The notes below the pieces were generated by a model that saw only the letters and a list, made by a program, of their open reading frames with translations, did not search any database and was not told the origin of the DNA. A stretch of DNA of 64,000 nucleotides, taken from positions 3,034,001 through 3,098,000 of the forward strand of contig JABWDB010000036.1 of NCBI GenBank assembly GCA_019614645.1. Direction: 5' to 3'. The stretch is from Stratiolaelaps scimitus. Its lineage: Eukaryota; Arthropoda; Arachnida; Mesostigmata; Laelapidae. Positions 35,645 through 48,130 of the stretch are shown piece after piece (the stretch's first letter is position 1; each line of letters starts with the position of its first letter). Made by a program: the position numbers and the translations under genes.

Positions 35645-36340
35645 CACTGGCCGCGGAAGCGATGTATAGCAGGATCTACGCTCACTCTAATAGCGGCTTT
35701 CAGGGGTACCAAAGTGGTGTACTTCTTAAAGGACACCTTGGTCTTCAAAATGCCCCAGATAACGAAATCCTGCGGGCTGAGGTTGGGCGAGCATGGGTGC
35801 TATGCCGTGAAGAAATCATCCTGAAGGCATATTGGATGAGTTATTTGTGGCTCTGCTTTGCTTTGTGGGCAGGTGCGGAGTTCTTTTGAAAAGTACCACG
35901 GCCTGGTGGTCTTTTCAAAAGAACTCCGTAAAGTGGGCCTGTGCCCAAGGCTTTAGGCAGTCGCCCAAAACTAATTGGGACGCCATTCATTTTTGTGCCC
36001 TGCGGGACAACCACGATGGAAGCACGCCCTGAAGCTGTTATTCGCGCCCAAACATCATTAACGCCGGTCTTACTGACTCTTAATTGGGCCAAATTAGAGT
36101 CTCTTGCTACACACGATCGTTTTTCTTATTTTCCGCTTGTTCGACCGTGGCTGTTTTTTTTTCTCCATCATTTAACACAAGGTTAGTCAGTTCCGATTCT
36201 TGTGTCGGTATTTTTGCCATGACGTTGTGTATCGATGCTGCCCGTCTCCCCACAGTCCGATCACACGGACAACCTATTCACTCCGGGATAGTTCAGGTTT
36301 CTGATTTATCTCATATGTCCGCACACCGGCGAACCGGACA
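35645..36340 (-). mobile_element. Mariner/Tc1-like transposase relic
   Basis: Minus-strand pieces match mariner/Tc1 transposase order: VNDVWARITASGRASIVVVPQGTKMN (read from about 36065 to 35990), FQKNSAPAHKAK near 35885-35850, and WGILKTKVSFKKYTTLVPLKAA near 35740. The usual second catalytic Asp (QQDSAPAH type) is Asn here. Stops and shifts break the frame, so it is dead. The N-terminal part toward 36340 is hardly recognisable, and terminal repeats were not found. Confidence 0.6.
35876..35928. repeat. Near-perfect hairpin inside the transposase relic
   Basis: CGGAGTTCTTTTGAAAAG (35876-35893) is exactly complementary to 35911-35928. The inner ACCAC/GTGGT pairs too, giving a stem of about 23 bp with one bulged T and a 6-nt loop. 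The right-hand limb of the minus-strand reading encodes the FQKNSAPAH block, so the other limb looks like an inverted local duplication. Confidence 0.8.
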
Positions 36341-37214
36341 ACCGCCATGTCATTCTTAGCTTTCATCATGAACGTACTGGACGTCCTTCAATGCCCAGAG
36401 ACCTCCATCAAATGACATCACTACCAAAGACTCCTCTACCGTTAACGCCACTCGGGTGGAAATTGAAAATTTCTCTATTTTAGTACGCTGCTTTGGAACA
36501 TGTATCGACCTTGCTCTACGAATCGTGTAGATTTCGAGCAGAATTATTTGTTGACTTCTACCTCTTGAGACGTATTAGGTAACGGTAAGGGGGCGCTCTT
36601 TGCATGTAGACACATTATTGTTTCTGCGCGTCAGCTGAATTTCTTGGATCTACGCCGCAATTCGAATTAAAAAGATTAATTTCAATGACGCATTCACAAA
36701 GAATAGCTACCGCAGCTGGTCCGGCCGGCTAGCTGTCAAACGCAAGTTCTGAACGCGCCACTTTTGAATATGTTCTCGTCGTAATTAACAAAAAGGAAGT
36801 TAAATTCCATCAAATTTTAATAAACGCTAATCACTCTGGCGGGGCAAAACGTACACATGTTGCATACTTTGCCAGACAAAAGGGTAGGTTGCTTGCTTTC
36901 CCAAGGTAGGTTGCTTATGTTCCAGGCGAGTTAAATCACTTGTAATGTATCAGGTCGAAGGGTACCACGGTTACTTCCCTTGTCTAGCTTCAACAGGAAT
37001 TGACAGGATGCTCCTTGTGTCTATTTGTCACGTTGTAATTTTTCTGTTGTAGTAGCAAACGGCTACCGCCCCTCCTACGCCTACAGTTGACTATGAATGA
37101 CCGATCGAGTAGGCGACCTCGTTGCTAAATTCAGATATAAATCTTCTCATGCCTTCACCTACACGCTCAGGGTTCCCTCGGCATATCGAAGGTCGGGATA
37201 TCGATGATAGCGAT

Positions 37215-37795
37215 CTCGTGTATCAATGACCAATCGTTGATATGATATACAACGGCCTGACAGGCCGAGTACAACATCAGGCGGGACATAAAGGTCTGGC
37301 CGGTTGTGTCCTATGGCATACAAGTCATTTGGGAGCACCTATCGTCGAGGCAGCTCGAAAGGCCGGATCGAATTAAGCCTTACGTTCCTAAAGCGAGCCC
37401 TGGCCCTACCTCGTTCTTCGCTGAACAGATATGTATATCTAGCGAGCGATACACCCCTATTCGTGGAAGATTTAAAACGTAGATTTAATCTTCCCTCCAC
37501 ACCAACTTATCAGGACTTCATCAATATATGGGAGAGAAAGATGGCAGAAATTAATCCCCATTTCTACAATACGGGGCCGATGACTACCGAAACCTGGAAG
37601 CTGGCTGGCAGGACGTCACCGGCATGTCGTTACACATTGCGCGGTTCATGGTTGTCATCACATGTTGTGCGGGACAGAGGGGTTTCACACTCTATCCAAT
37701 ACTTACTTCGGAATGAGATGTGGTGAGGTGTGCCCCAAATACCATGCAGCTGCACCCTCTCTAGACCGCCTCGCGGAGAAGATGCAATTGTTATA
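37215..37795 (+). mobile_element. Fragment of the same non-LTR family as the 28.8-kb element
   Basis: Three frame-shifted pieces align with the C-terminal part of the 28.8-31.4 kb element: VSYGIQVIWEHLSSRQLERPD (near 37310), YVYLASDTPLFVEDLKRRFNLP (37430-37500, compare YLLTDTPSFVEEVRETFNLP) and CGEVCPKYHAAAP (near 37725, compare CCKYHAGEC). The last frame ends at a TAA at about 37793. It is older and more decayed than the first copy. Confidence 0.75.
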
Positions 37796-40240
37796 ACTAC
37801 TCCTTGTAGTGTTTCTATATCAGACGTTCATACAAGACCATTGTAATTTCTAAAACACAAAGAAATAAGTTAAGGTTGATATGATATTTTTTCATACTTG
37901 TTCGATTGATGATATCTGAACTAGACAAGTTGTTCTACATGAGACGTTTTTAACCTTATTTAGATAAGACTATTTCTAGATAAGATTTTGTTAACCGTTA
38001 GATAGAGCCATAATAATAATAATAATACACCGCAGCCTTCAAGCGATAGCGCATCTCGTTGAGTCCACGATCACTATGACAGAATACTAAGAAAAGTGGA
38101 ATTATTTGAGCTCGGAAACTCCTGGCTATTGAATAACTAATGGTGTCTATTCACCCGGAGGTGTATTACCTACACTGGATTGTTACTTTAGAATTTGAAT
38201 ATCAAATTGCGGCTGCTGATGCGTATTGTTCAGTCGGACGACACATTGGTCGGGGTGAATAACTTCAAACAAACTGCAAAGTCCTAGCCTACGGTAGCCT
38301 ACATTAGCAAAGCCAGCTATGCGTTGTGGATATATTATATATATATATATATATATTGCTGGAACCCAACCATCTTTACGACGAGTGCTGGCCATATTTC
38401 CGAGCGTAAATTACTGTAAAGTGGGGAAATATACTCGAACAGAGCAGCGGTGTTCCTGCTCTTGCTTCTCATATATAATCCCTTGGCTAGAAGTAAAATC
38501 GAACGAAGAAATTACGAACGGTGGGTGTTCCCCGCTGACGGGCGTATCGTATGAAACCATTTTACAGTAGTCGCCTAGCAAACAAAGACCCGCTGAGTTT
38601 GAGTGCGTTGCTGAACATTCTGCATTTTGAAGCGTGGACAGCCACTGCCAACTCGATTTATTTATGATAGATTTAGATCCTACGATTGACATCCATAGCG
38701 ACTGCTGTTGCAAGTTGTAAGTTCAAGAGAGATTATGGACACAACCGTTCGACTGAGAGACGATATAGGTGAACGCTTGCAGACAATGAATAATTAATGT
38801 TTATGATATTAGTAAGCATGCAATCAAGTGACGACACAAAAACAAAAAGTACCTTGAAATCATACCTCGAAGATATAATCCGCGCATTAATTGCGCTGTC
38901 TGTTACTGAGAATTTAACAACATCTCACTTTCGGCTGGCTCATCGTCGCGATGTCGGCCACGATGACTTCTGACCCCTCCCTTTTAAAAAAAAAAGAACA
39001 ACGCTAGATTCAAGGTATCCACCCACAGTTCGCCTCATTTGCGTTTTTCGATTGCATGCCGACGTGCTTCGTGTGTTCAGCGTCACGCTTGCGGGCGCAT
39101 CTGACGAGTGTTTCCCTGGTCGATTTGTCGTTTGATCGGAACGATCGCTCCCTATTCAAGTCGAGAGCATCCATCAGCCATGGACGAGAAGTTCAAGAGA
39201 CGGAAGGTCGATCAGAACTTCGTAGTTACCTTATATGACAGCGCCACGCTTCAGTAGTATCAGGTGGTCGAATCGTATCAATGCGCAACTCGCTGTAAAT
39301 GGAATCGATGGCTTGCTTTTTCGATGGATTTATATATACAGACAATAGTGTTTGCTTAGGTGAAAGCTGACTGCCAGCGTGTGGTATGTGTCAACGATAT
39401 TTGTGTTGAACCCATTTTGAAAGCGTTTGTTAACGTCTAAGTTTAACCCATATGTATGTGTAAGTACCCAGTGCTGATATGTTTTGTGCAAGCTCTTTGC
39501 TGGACCCGTGAGAATCTGTCGGATCATTGAGGTTGCGGTCCACCAGTAACCTCAGTAAAGCGCGGTTTCGATCTTGGGATACAGGCTCTTTGCAAATGCT
39601 CTAGAGTGCGCCTTCGGCTACGAATAGCTGGTACCTAGCCACCACAACAGCGTACCGACACTAAACTAATAATCGGCGATTTCTAAGAAAATATCGCTGC
39701 TGTTATTCACCGGGAATAAGTGATGTGTTGATTACATAAGTACGGAATAAGTTATGTGTCGATTACTTAAGTGATGAGCCAACCGAGTTCCCAATCTCTG
39801 GCTCGATGGAAAACTCGTTCCAAAACCTCTGCTTTGACCGATTCGTTTTGTCTTAATGTTGCCATTCGTAGAACACGATGCACAGTATCGTTCATCGAAC
39901 AGTCCGCCCTCTGAGCAACACAACAGGCTCAGTTCCAAAGAGTAATTCCTACGATATTCAAAAAATATATCTGGCCTGTCCCGCCAGACCTACGGCAGAG
40001 CGCGACAAATACTCCGCAATAGTCTACGAATGAAACACGTACGGTTATAATACAATATAATTGGACCTACTGATCGGACAATTTGATTATCATCGTCTTA
40101 CAACGAGTCCACTATTGTGATCCGTACTAACAAGCGAAGATATTGACACTCGCTGATTAATAACTGCCTAACTATACTTTGCTCATGGGTGATCATCTGA
40201 CAGTCAGTCCTGGTTACCCGCACATAATCGATTCCTCTAT
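37796..40240. other. Intergenic, no supported gene
   Basis: It holds (TA)n near 38337-38356 and an A-run at about 38986-38996 preceded by a pyrimidine-rich stretch (CCCCTCCCTTTT) that may be the 3' end of a retro-insertion. No coding domain is seen. Confidence 0.55.
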
Positions 40241-41081
40241 CTCTCTCCTACTGTCGGACTCGGGAGTCTCTCGCTGAGTCTCCACAGTTAATGATCGGCA
40301 TCTCTCCGCAGGCCGTGATGCCATTCCACTTCGCGTCGACATCCCTGCTCTCCAATATATAATGCTCGGGTATATCGTTGTCTGTCTCGCGACGCCGCAG
40401 CGTTGGCGGCAGCGTTCCCCTCGCCGTTACGCGCGCGTCCCTCATCCGTCGGTACCAGGAGCCGTTACCGCCGGCGGTGGGGCGGCGGCGCAGCGTGAAC
40501 TTCTTTCTCAGCACAGCGTCTCGTAGACACACTACTCGCACCACCGCGAGCACAGTGCGAGCAGAGTGTCGACTATACCCATATCGAGCGGCGACCAGCG
40601 CGCTGGCGAGCCAAGCAACTAACGCACGGTGGGCGTTATAGCACTGTCGGGAGAAGCATTGTTACCTTGCTGGCAGCTGCGTACATGCTTCTATCAATCT
40701 CTATGTATCTATATCAAACTCAAACACGCCAGAGGACATAATGAACACGCGATGACAACGTATTCGTCCTCTACCGAAAACGTCATTGTATTTACATAAA
40801 AAAACAAACAACAGTGATCCCCCCACTCGTTCGTGTTGCTCCTGTTGCTGTGGCTGTGATCCGAGTGGACGCCAAACAGGAGGAGAAAGAGCGCGATACC
40901 ACTATCGAATGTGTATCCTTCGTGATCCTGTGAACGGTGCTGTGTGTATGGTGGTCGCGGTGTTGAGGGAATTTTGCAAGGGATTGCCCGGAGAGGATTA
41001 ACCAGTAAAAAAGGAAGCCACGGACAGCTGGTTGCGAGCTATCTTTTTCCTCCATCGTTCTGCTGAGTTGCCACTTTCAAG
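40241..41081 (+). promoter_or_regulatory. GC-rich stretch, possible promoter and non-coding first exon
   Basis: GC content and CpG are visibly higher than around it (CG-rich arrays at 40380-40620). A good donor (TTTCAAG/GTAAAT) occurs at 41081. This could be the start of a gene whose coding exons lie downstream, but none could be linked. Open frames here look like by-products of GC content. Confidence 0.3.
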
Positions 41082-44000
41082 GTAAATCGATGATGGCGGA
41101 TATGCGGGGTAGGGGTGGACGATTGATAGCCGGAGTCTTGCATCTATATTTGTCCCGATCTGTTCCTAGCTGCGTATCTGCTTATATATTGTCGGTGCAT
41201 AGCGGCTAGAACGAACTGCTCATGGACGCCACGGTTCTGTTACTAGGCAATTCATTGGTTGCGCCATAGATTGCTACGGTGACGATCGTCGTGGGCGATC
41301 ATCATCTGTCGCGGCCGATCGGGACTGTTGTTCTGGGTCGAGATCAGCGATCGGTCACTAGTGACACCTGTATGTTATGCCACACTCGGTTGTGTTCGCG
41401 CAGCGTCTCTCGTCCGAGGCGAGGTCGCCCATGTAAATGTCGCATGGTAGAGTGGTCTCGATTCAGGCAGACTAATATAGGAAATACTTAGGGACGGATT
41501 CAGCCGCGTTCGCCTCGCTAATCGCCCGCACAGGATCTATATCAACATCGAGATGGTCAGTTGAGTGAGTCGTCAACTTAGCGAAGCAAAGCCCTAAAAG
41601 ACCAAGCCGCCAACAGTTGTAACATCATTGAGTAGTATCTGACAGCATTTTAGAGTAGACTGTCAGCTGTAAGGGGGCGACGAACAGGCGGGGAACGATT
41701 GAAACATTGAAATAAGCTGTTTTACGTGCGAGGCCCAAGTTTGCCGAGAGGAGTTCCCCTTCGATGGACTCCTCTCCCAGTGAATCTCGATACTTTTGAT
41801 AGTGTCATCGATGTTTCCGAATACGGGCAGGAGAGGGAGAGATGATAACGGGACAGATCTCATCAAGCACGTAACCGCATCATGACACTGGTACCGGTTT
41901 CGTCGAAAATCCTAAGCCCCCTCTATCGATTTGCTAAGGCAGTTCAGCTATACGTGCACCGCACCTGTTCCCCAGGTCGGTGGTGAATTGGCACTGTTGT
42001 TGTAGTAACCATCTGACGAAGCGACTTGCGGGGATTGAAAAGGGCGCCTTGTGAATTCAGCCCTGACTCCACTTTCACAAAGGCTCGATAGCGCTGTGCG
42101 GTGGATGTGAAGCCGCTGGTAAAGAACGAACGCTCAGTTGACGCTCGTGAGTGAAAGCTTGCTTTTTATTATTATTTTTACGATTCGTTACAAACCTGTT
42201 GTTTTGCCTGTTTGATTTTTGTGTAGTTAGTTAGTTTTGCCTTCACGGTGTTGTTTGTGTTGTGGACCAAGACGTATGTCTAAATACATGCGGATCCAGT
42301 GGCCGCTGTTGAATGCAAGCTGTGGCGTTCGGATATCCTTCAGAGCAATATTGACTTAGCCTTGCGATATGTGAGAGCTGTGGTGGTGGTGGCGAGAAAT
42401 CAACTGCAGATGTTGTAGCTTACAAGGGAACCCTTGAGTCTCTCATGAGGAACGATGCTGTATGCGAAGTTACCACCTCTTAGTCATGTGTCTACCTACG
42501 AAATTTGTTCGCTTGTCGGCACATGAAACTAAACTTTGTAATAAAAAACGATACTGAGCATTCGCGAGAGAGCTTTACCTACGGTTTCAAAAGAGCACGC
42601 ATGTTCAGACATCTGCCTGACATATCCATCTATCTAGGTCGAGCTATCACTAATTATAGCAAGCTACAATCATGACAAGCGAGATTGATCTAACGCCTAA
42701 TTCAAATTCTACGCATCACGGCCAGCAATGCCAGTTAAGCACAACAAATAATAATAAGTCAATGGTGTCACTAATCGATTTTCACTTGATCGCCGCCCGA
42801 GCCATTCGTTGTGACAAACACACACACAGAAACTTATCTAACTAAGTACAAAGAGTTGATCTGACCTACTCACAAGTTGAAACTGTTTATCTACTCACAC
42901 GGGTGCCAGTTGACTCGTTCAAGGACAACTATAAGTTACCTTGTTGACAGTCTTCTGACGGAGATTCTCTCGATTCGGCGTCGCCTGTTCCGCCTGACCA
43001 ATCTACGCCCAATTTATCATTTATTCGAATACAAGCATTTTATATCTTTGACAAAACTCTCCGTTTGTACTCACATTCGACATTTCGCATGTCGCCCCAT
43101 TGTGTGTAAATACCGACCAGGAGACGGTGGCTGCTTCCCCGCAATGTGGCGGCGTATTCAGTTCGCTTTTACGAAGAGCTCACAGCGTTTGAGGACGATT
43201 TTTCGATACCGTCTGTGTCAGACAGATCCGATTGAAAATCAGTATTCTATCTCATGCGAAATGGTCTCATTGCCATGACTATGGATATTGTGGTAATTCG
43301 AGTCAGGCTATTCGTAGAACGCTCGATCGTTGATGTGTTTACGTGTGAGGTCAACAACTCTTTACGGCTCGCGGGAGATCATAAAACTACGGGCAGAGTG
43401 ACGACATTCGTTTACTGTGTACTATAGCCGAATTATAGTCGATTTCCATATAGTGTGTTTCCACGTATGAATGAAATGATTACTCGTTAGAATATATATG
43501 CATATCAGGAGTAAAGTAGGTTTTTGAGGGCTGACTTCTCAGCCAACATTTGATGTTGGCGGTACCGCATTGCTTCATACAACGAAGCCTCCCCGATATC
43601 AACGGTATGTAATGCATAATTTACGAGTATTTTTTTGTCGTGTGTGTATGTGTGGGGAGGATACAATAGAACAGTGGCTGAGATGAGTGACCAGTGAATT
43701 AATTCAACAATTGAACGAATACTTAAAAACAAGCAAAGCAAACTTTGTGTAAATTATTCATAAATCTGATAATGAAATGATTTCTGCTCTGCTTTCCACG
43801 GTGGTCCCTCATCGGGGTCGGGCCTCTTGTATGGGAGGTCGTCACTTGAATGGCATTCACACGGTCATACCTCACTAGGCAGATGATAACCCCTTGTGTA
43901 CTCGGTCTTCAATTCTCATAGCGCTTCGTTCGACTGAACCTAAAAGTGTCAAGTTTACCCTTCAAGTGGTTGCGGAACGGTAATGCCGAGGCCTAGCCAA

Positions 44001-47000
44001 CCTAGGTTTGTCAATGACACTGAGTCAGCGTAACTTCGCACTTGACAGAAGATTGTTTCAACTCTGTTACACGTGGAGTTGTGTAGAAGCAAGAAAAATC
44101 TTCTGAGAAATCCGCTGTCAAACAGACGTTTCAATGGCTTTTCATCATTATCGTCGAATAATCCTCTCAATGCGACCACCCCCATGAACGAGCCAATGTT
44201 CCCAAATTTGCGTCCGTTCTCGTCAGTATATACGCAGTAATATTCGCCTCATACTATCTAGCGCGATTAAGCAAGATGCGAAATTAATTCCCCCCAGCCT
44301 GACCGGCAAATCAGTGCAAGTCGCTGTAAAACTGAATCTCAGCAAGCGGGCCGCTGTAGCTCAACACAAATCCACTGAAATCCACAAATGATGACGGTTA
44401 CACACATTTCAACGCACCAGCGGCAGATCCAATCTCTCTCTCTCTCTCTCTCGCTCTATATATGTAGGGAGAGAGACGAGACGAGACCGTTATATATATA
44501 TATATATATTCGTTAGAGCGTTCTCCGTTTTGCGCCTGGACCTATGCTTCGCGGGTATGCTTCAAGATAGAATTTCATCAGATTTGCTGTTTCGCGTGTT
44601 CTGCTAAACGCGACGACAAACTGTTCTGTTCACGGCGTGATTACTTGGTAGCATCGGTAGTGAATTTTGCCAACTTCTGCTTTGGTCGGCGGCCGGACGT
44701 TGACACGGCATTCGCTCACTGATCCTGAACCGCACAAGCCGCATGTCATACATGTCAGGTTATACGGGGCCGCCATCATGAGTCTTCCACACGAAGTATT
44801 TACATGAGGTGCCAGGACAGCACCAGCAATGGTTGTCGTACGTCTTTAGCTGCTAGAAATCCGTTGTATTAGCGACGCGCTCCATTAATTGTGTCCATCA
44901 CGAGTCAGCGTCTGGAGCAATTGTAAAAAGGAATCATTTTAACAGCACTATATAATGTGGGATTCTTAAGGACGTCAGTACCGCTCACGCTCATCGGTTC
45001 GTTGCAAACATGAGAATCCAATCCATTGCGTCGCGATTCGCGATCTATCATTATACTTTGGGTACTATGGCTTACAAGCACCTAACGTAAATAACAGAAA
45101 CGAACAGCTCATGTAGCTGTGGCATTTGAGAGGCCACGTCTAGTTCTAAATGGTGTGTCGGACGGATCAACGTTAGAAAGTTTAGAAAGTTAGAAACAAT
45201 TGCGTTTTTACTCGTCGACACAATCGACGTCTCGGTCAGGAACTGAGAGGCGGTGGCAGCTGGCGAAGCCAAGAAGTTGGTAGTGGCTCCGAACTTTGCT
45301 AGGTACCTTAGCCAGTCGATTTACGGCGAATGGTTTACACGAAAACATCGTGACGGTGAGATATACATACATAGAGAAGGATATGAGATCATTTATATAT
45401 ATATATATATATATATGTGTGGAATTTTTTGATAACGCACAAATGCGAAAAATGGGGCCGAACTACGAACCAATGAGCAGAGAGACCCATTCCGGCATCA
45501 AACCCAATTACCGAAAGGGATAAATCACCAGTCGCACAGCATTTATTATTAGTCTTAATTTTTGCTATCATTTAAATTGAATTATTCTCCAAAACCCACA
45601 TGAAAACCATATTCCATCCAGACGCCTGTGTATCGGTACTTGCATACGCTCTTCGACTACGATTCGCTCGATCAGTGAACTAATTATCTCTTGATTTTCT
45701 ATACACATCATCCTCGGCTGTTAAAGCTTCTGTTGAAGCGGTTCATTTCTCAAATCGAACCGTTCACTGATCAGGCCATGTCACGGTGGCAGATGTCTCG
45801 ACCACCCACCATCACGCTTGCTGGCGATCCAACAGTGTGTGTGTGTGTTCAGGTGCCGTGGACAACTCCTGCGTGACATGACTTTTCTTGCATCACCGCC
45901 TCCCTTCTGTTGACGAATTTCAACGTTTTACCATTGTCTGATCGCCGGATCATCAGATCAGGCAGATCATGCTGGACCAGACACATGTTATCATGTCGAC
46001 AAGATTACTCCGTTGTTACTCCGTTCGCTGGCTGTTGAACGGCCGATGAGGCATGCACGTCTGAGTAATCATTATTGTTGTTGTTTTGCGTGTGTTTAGA
46101 TATGCGTATGTGCATCTGACGTGAGTTGGAGTGTCCACTCATCGTATTGTTCATGGTAGATCCCTCGTCGAGTGGCGAAACACGTCAAAACAAGATCGCT
46201 TACGAGATGGACAACAAGAATCGCTCAAGCTGAGGGGCCCGTTAGTGCCTTTTTCAATTTTGATATTCGCGAATGTTTCGTGGCAATCAGGCTTAATTCT
46301 GCATCCTCCCACTGTGAATTCTTATGGCCAAGTAACCCGTTGTAGGGGATGGTCACTATGCCATTATGCGTACTTCTCTGAATATTTTAACCGCGGTGGG
46401 AATTCAGCCAAACTCGGTGTTCGTGGTATCTGATTGCGCGTTGTATTGGCTCGGCACCGAAAATAAATCTGAAAACCTTCCTCACGGTAGTCTACCCGTA
46501 GTAGGATGATGAATTGGAAATAATATCGATTGAAGTTGTCGAATTTATGTACCTCAAAAACTTGTGCCGCCACATCATGAAGTATCGTAACCTAGGCTAT
46601 TCTCTTTTTTTTTTGTAACGGTTCTAGATATCACTGTTTTTTATTGGTTTTTGTTATGTAATATTAAAATGTCTAGTCTGACAAATTGTGTCGTTCATGC
46701 TAATGTAGCTTATGAGGCGTGATATTACAATATAAAAAGGAGACAATTATAGTACTTAACAAGATAGTATAGGAAATATTTCATAGGAATTTCCTGTTAT
46801 ACGTTTGTGAATGCGTTCCTCTAATGTGTCAACATTTACTAATAATGATAATAATCAGCATATTGCGGCACGCCTGAGGTTTCGAACCTTCCGCTGTCCG
46901 ATTAGTACATACGATATCATACCCCAGTCACAATGATTGCCGTACAACGCGACAAGACAATGTACAATATGCAACCTCTCCATAGATGTTGTTCTTCAAC

Positions 47001-47180
47001 CACACACATTCACAGCGACAAGCAATAGAGGTAAACGAAGCCACATTTACCTCATGGTTATTCGTCGACTTCCTCCGTGCGCATAGGCCCCACTTGGCGA
47101 GAGATTTAAAATGCATTAACATTAATACATTACGCACTAGCAAAGAGCCAACAATTCAGATACCCCCGCCATCCCGCCGT
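41082..47180. other. Intergenic or long intron, no supported exon
   Basis: About 6 kb with microsatellites: (CT)n at 44433-44452, (TA)n at about 44490-44508 and 45394-45416. No conserved domain, RNA gene or retroelement was recognised on either strand. Confidence 0.5.
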
Positions 47181-48130
47181 ATAGCCGCCCAGCGGTGTTT
47201 CGTTTAGGGTGGCCGCGGCAGCGGTGGCAACGGTTGCCAACAGCCTTTCGCCGGAGAAGCCGTCCGTGTTCAATCGTCAACTGCAGTTGCACAGGGTGGG
47301 GAAATAACAGCCAGCGACAGTCCACTTCGGGCGACCGACCGACCGACAATTACAGCTGACGTCGATATATTCCCTTTTTTTTCTATTTTTTTTTTCTTTC
47401 TCGTGAGCGAATTGTGCCGATTGCGACCGACGGTAGCAATCGCAGCAGCGGATGCCTCCCTGCCCTCGCCGCGCTGCGACACTCGACTTCGTCGCTGGTG
47501 GGGGGACTTCGTCGACCCGCGCGACTCTCGCGTTGCCGACGAGCACAGCCGTCGCTTCGGCCGATGACAGCACAGCCACAAACGGTGCCGTGTGTTGCTG
47601 CTCTGTTGTTGTTGCTGTTGTTGATGTCGTTGTTGCTGTTGTTGTTGATGTCGTTGATGTTGTTGTTGCTGTTGCTGCTTGGGGCGTCTATTCATTGCGG
47701 TGCCGCTTGGACGTTCACTACGCTTAGTAAACGTCGCCGATCACTTCAGTTGTTCAGCTGCTGAGCGTTTGGCAGCGATTTTCTTCGCCCGGTTCAAGGA
47801 CGATTGTCCCGTGATGGTGGACAGCGGCAACGAAACAGCAGGCGAAACAGTCAGCGCCACTGGTAGAGCTACCCGTAGCGTTAGTAGTACTGTGGCCGAG
47901 CTGCCGCTGCCGCCGCTGATGGTGTCGGTGGTGAGGAATTGTGCGCAGTTGATCACTTCTTGTATGATATTCATGTACTGGCCGTCGGTGACTGATGTAG
48001 ACTCGCCCCACATCTGTGACTGACGCCCGCGCTTCGTGATTCGTTCCCGAAATGATGCTTGTAGCAGCTAAAGTGATTGCCGCTGAATAACTTGAAAGGC
48101 GACCGGCACGATGAGGAGGAGTAGGAGGAT
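47181..48130. promoter_or_regulatory. GC-rich stretch with CAG/CTG repeat
   Basis: A CpG- and GC-rich block containing an interrupted TTG/CTG array (about 47596-47680) that reads as poly-Gln on the minus strand. Open frames exist on both strands (for example 47695-47270 minus), but all are dominated by low complexity. It resembles a promoter or 5' UTR region; a poly-Gln protein cannot be excluded. Confidence 0.3.

Noticed and set aside
42877..43278. 133-codon plus-strand open frame
   Set aside because: No domain, no splice context and chance-like composition.
47270..47695. Poly-Gln protein on the minus strand
   Set aside because: Only the CAG array is notable. The rest is low-complexity Arg/Ser in a GC-rich block open on both strands, so a promoter or UTR is more likely.
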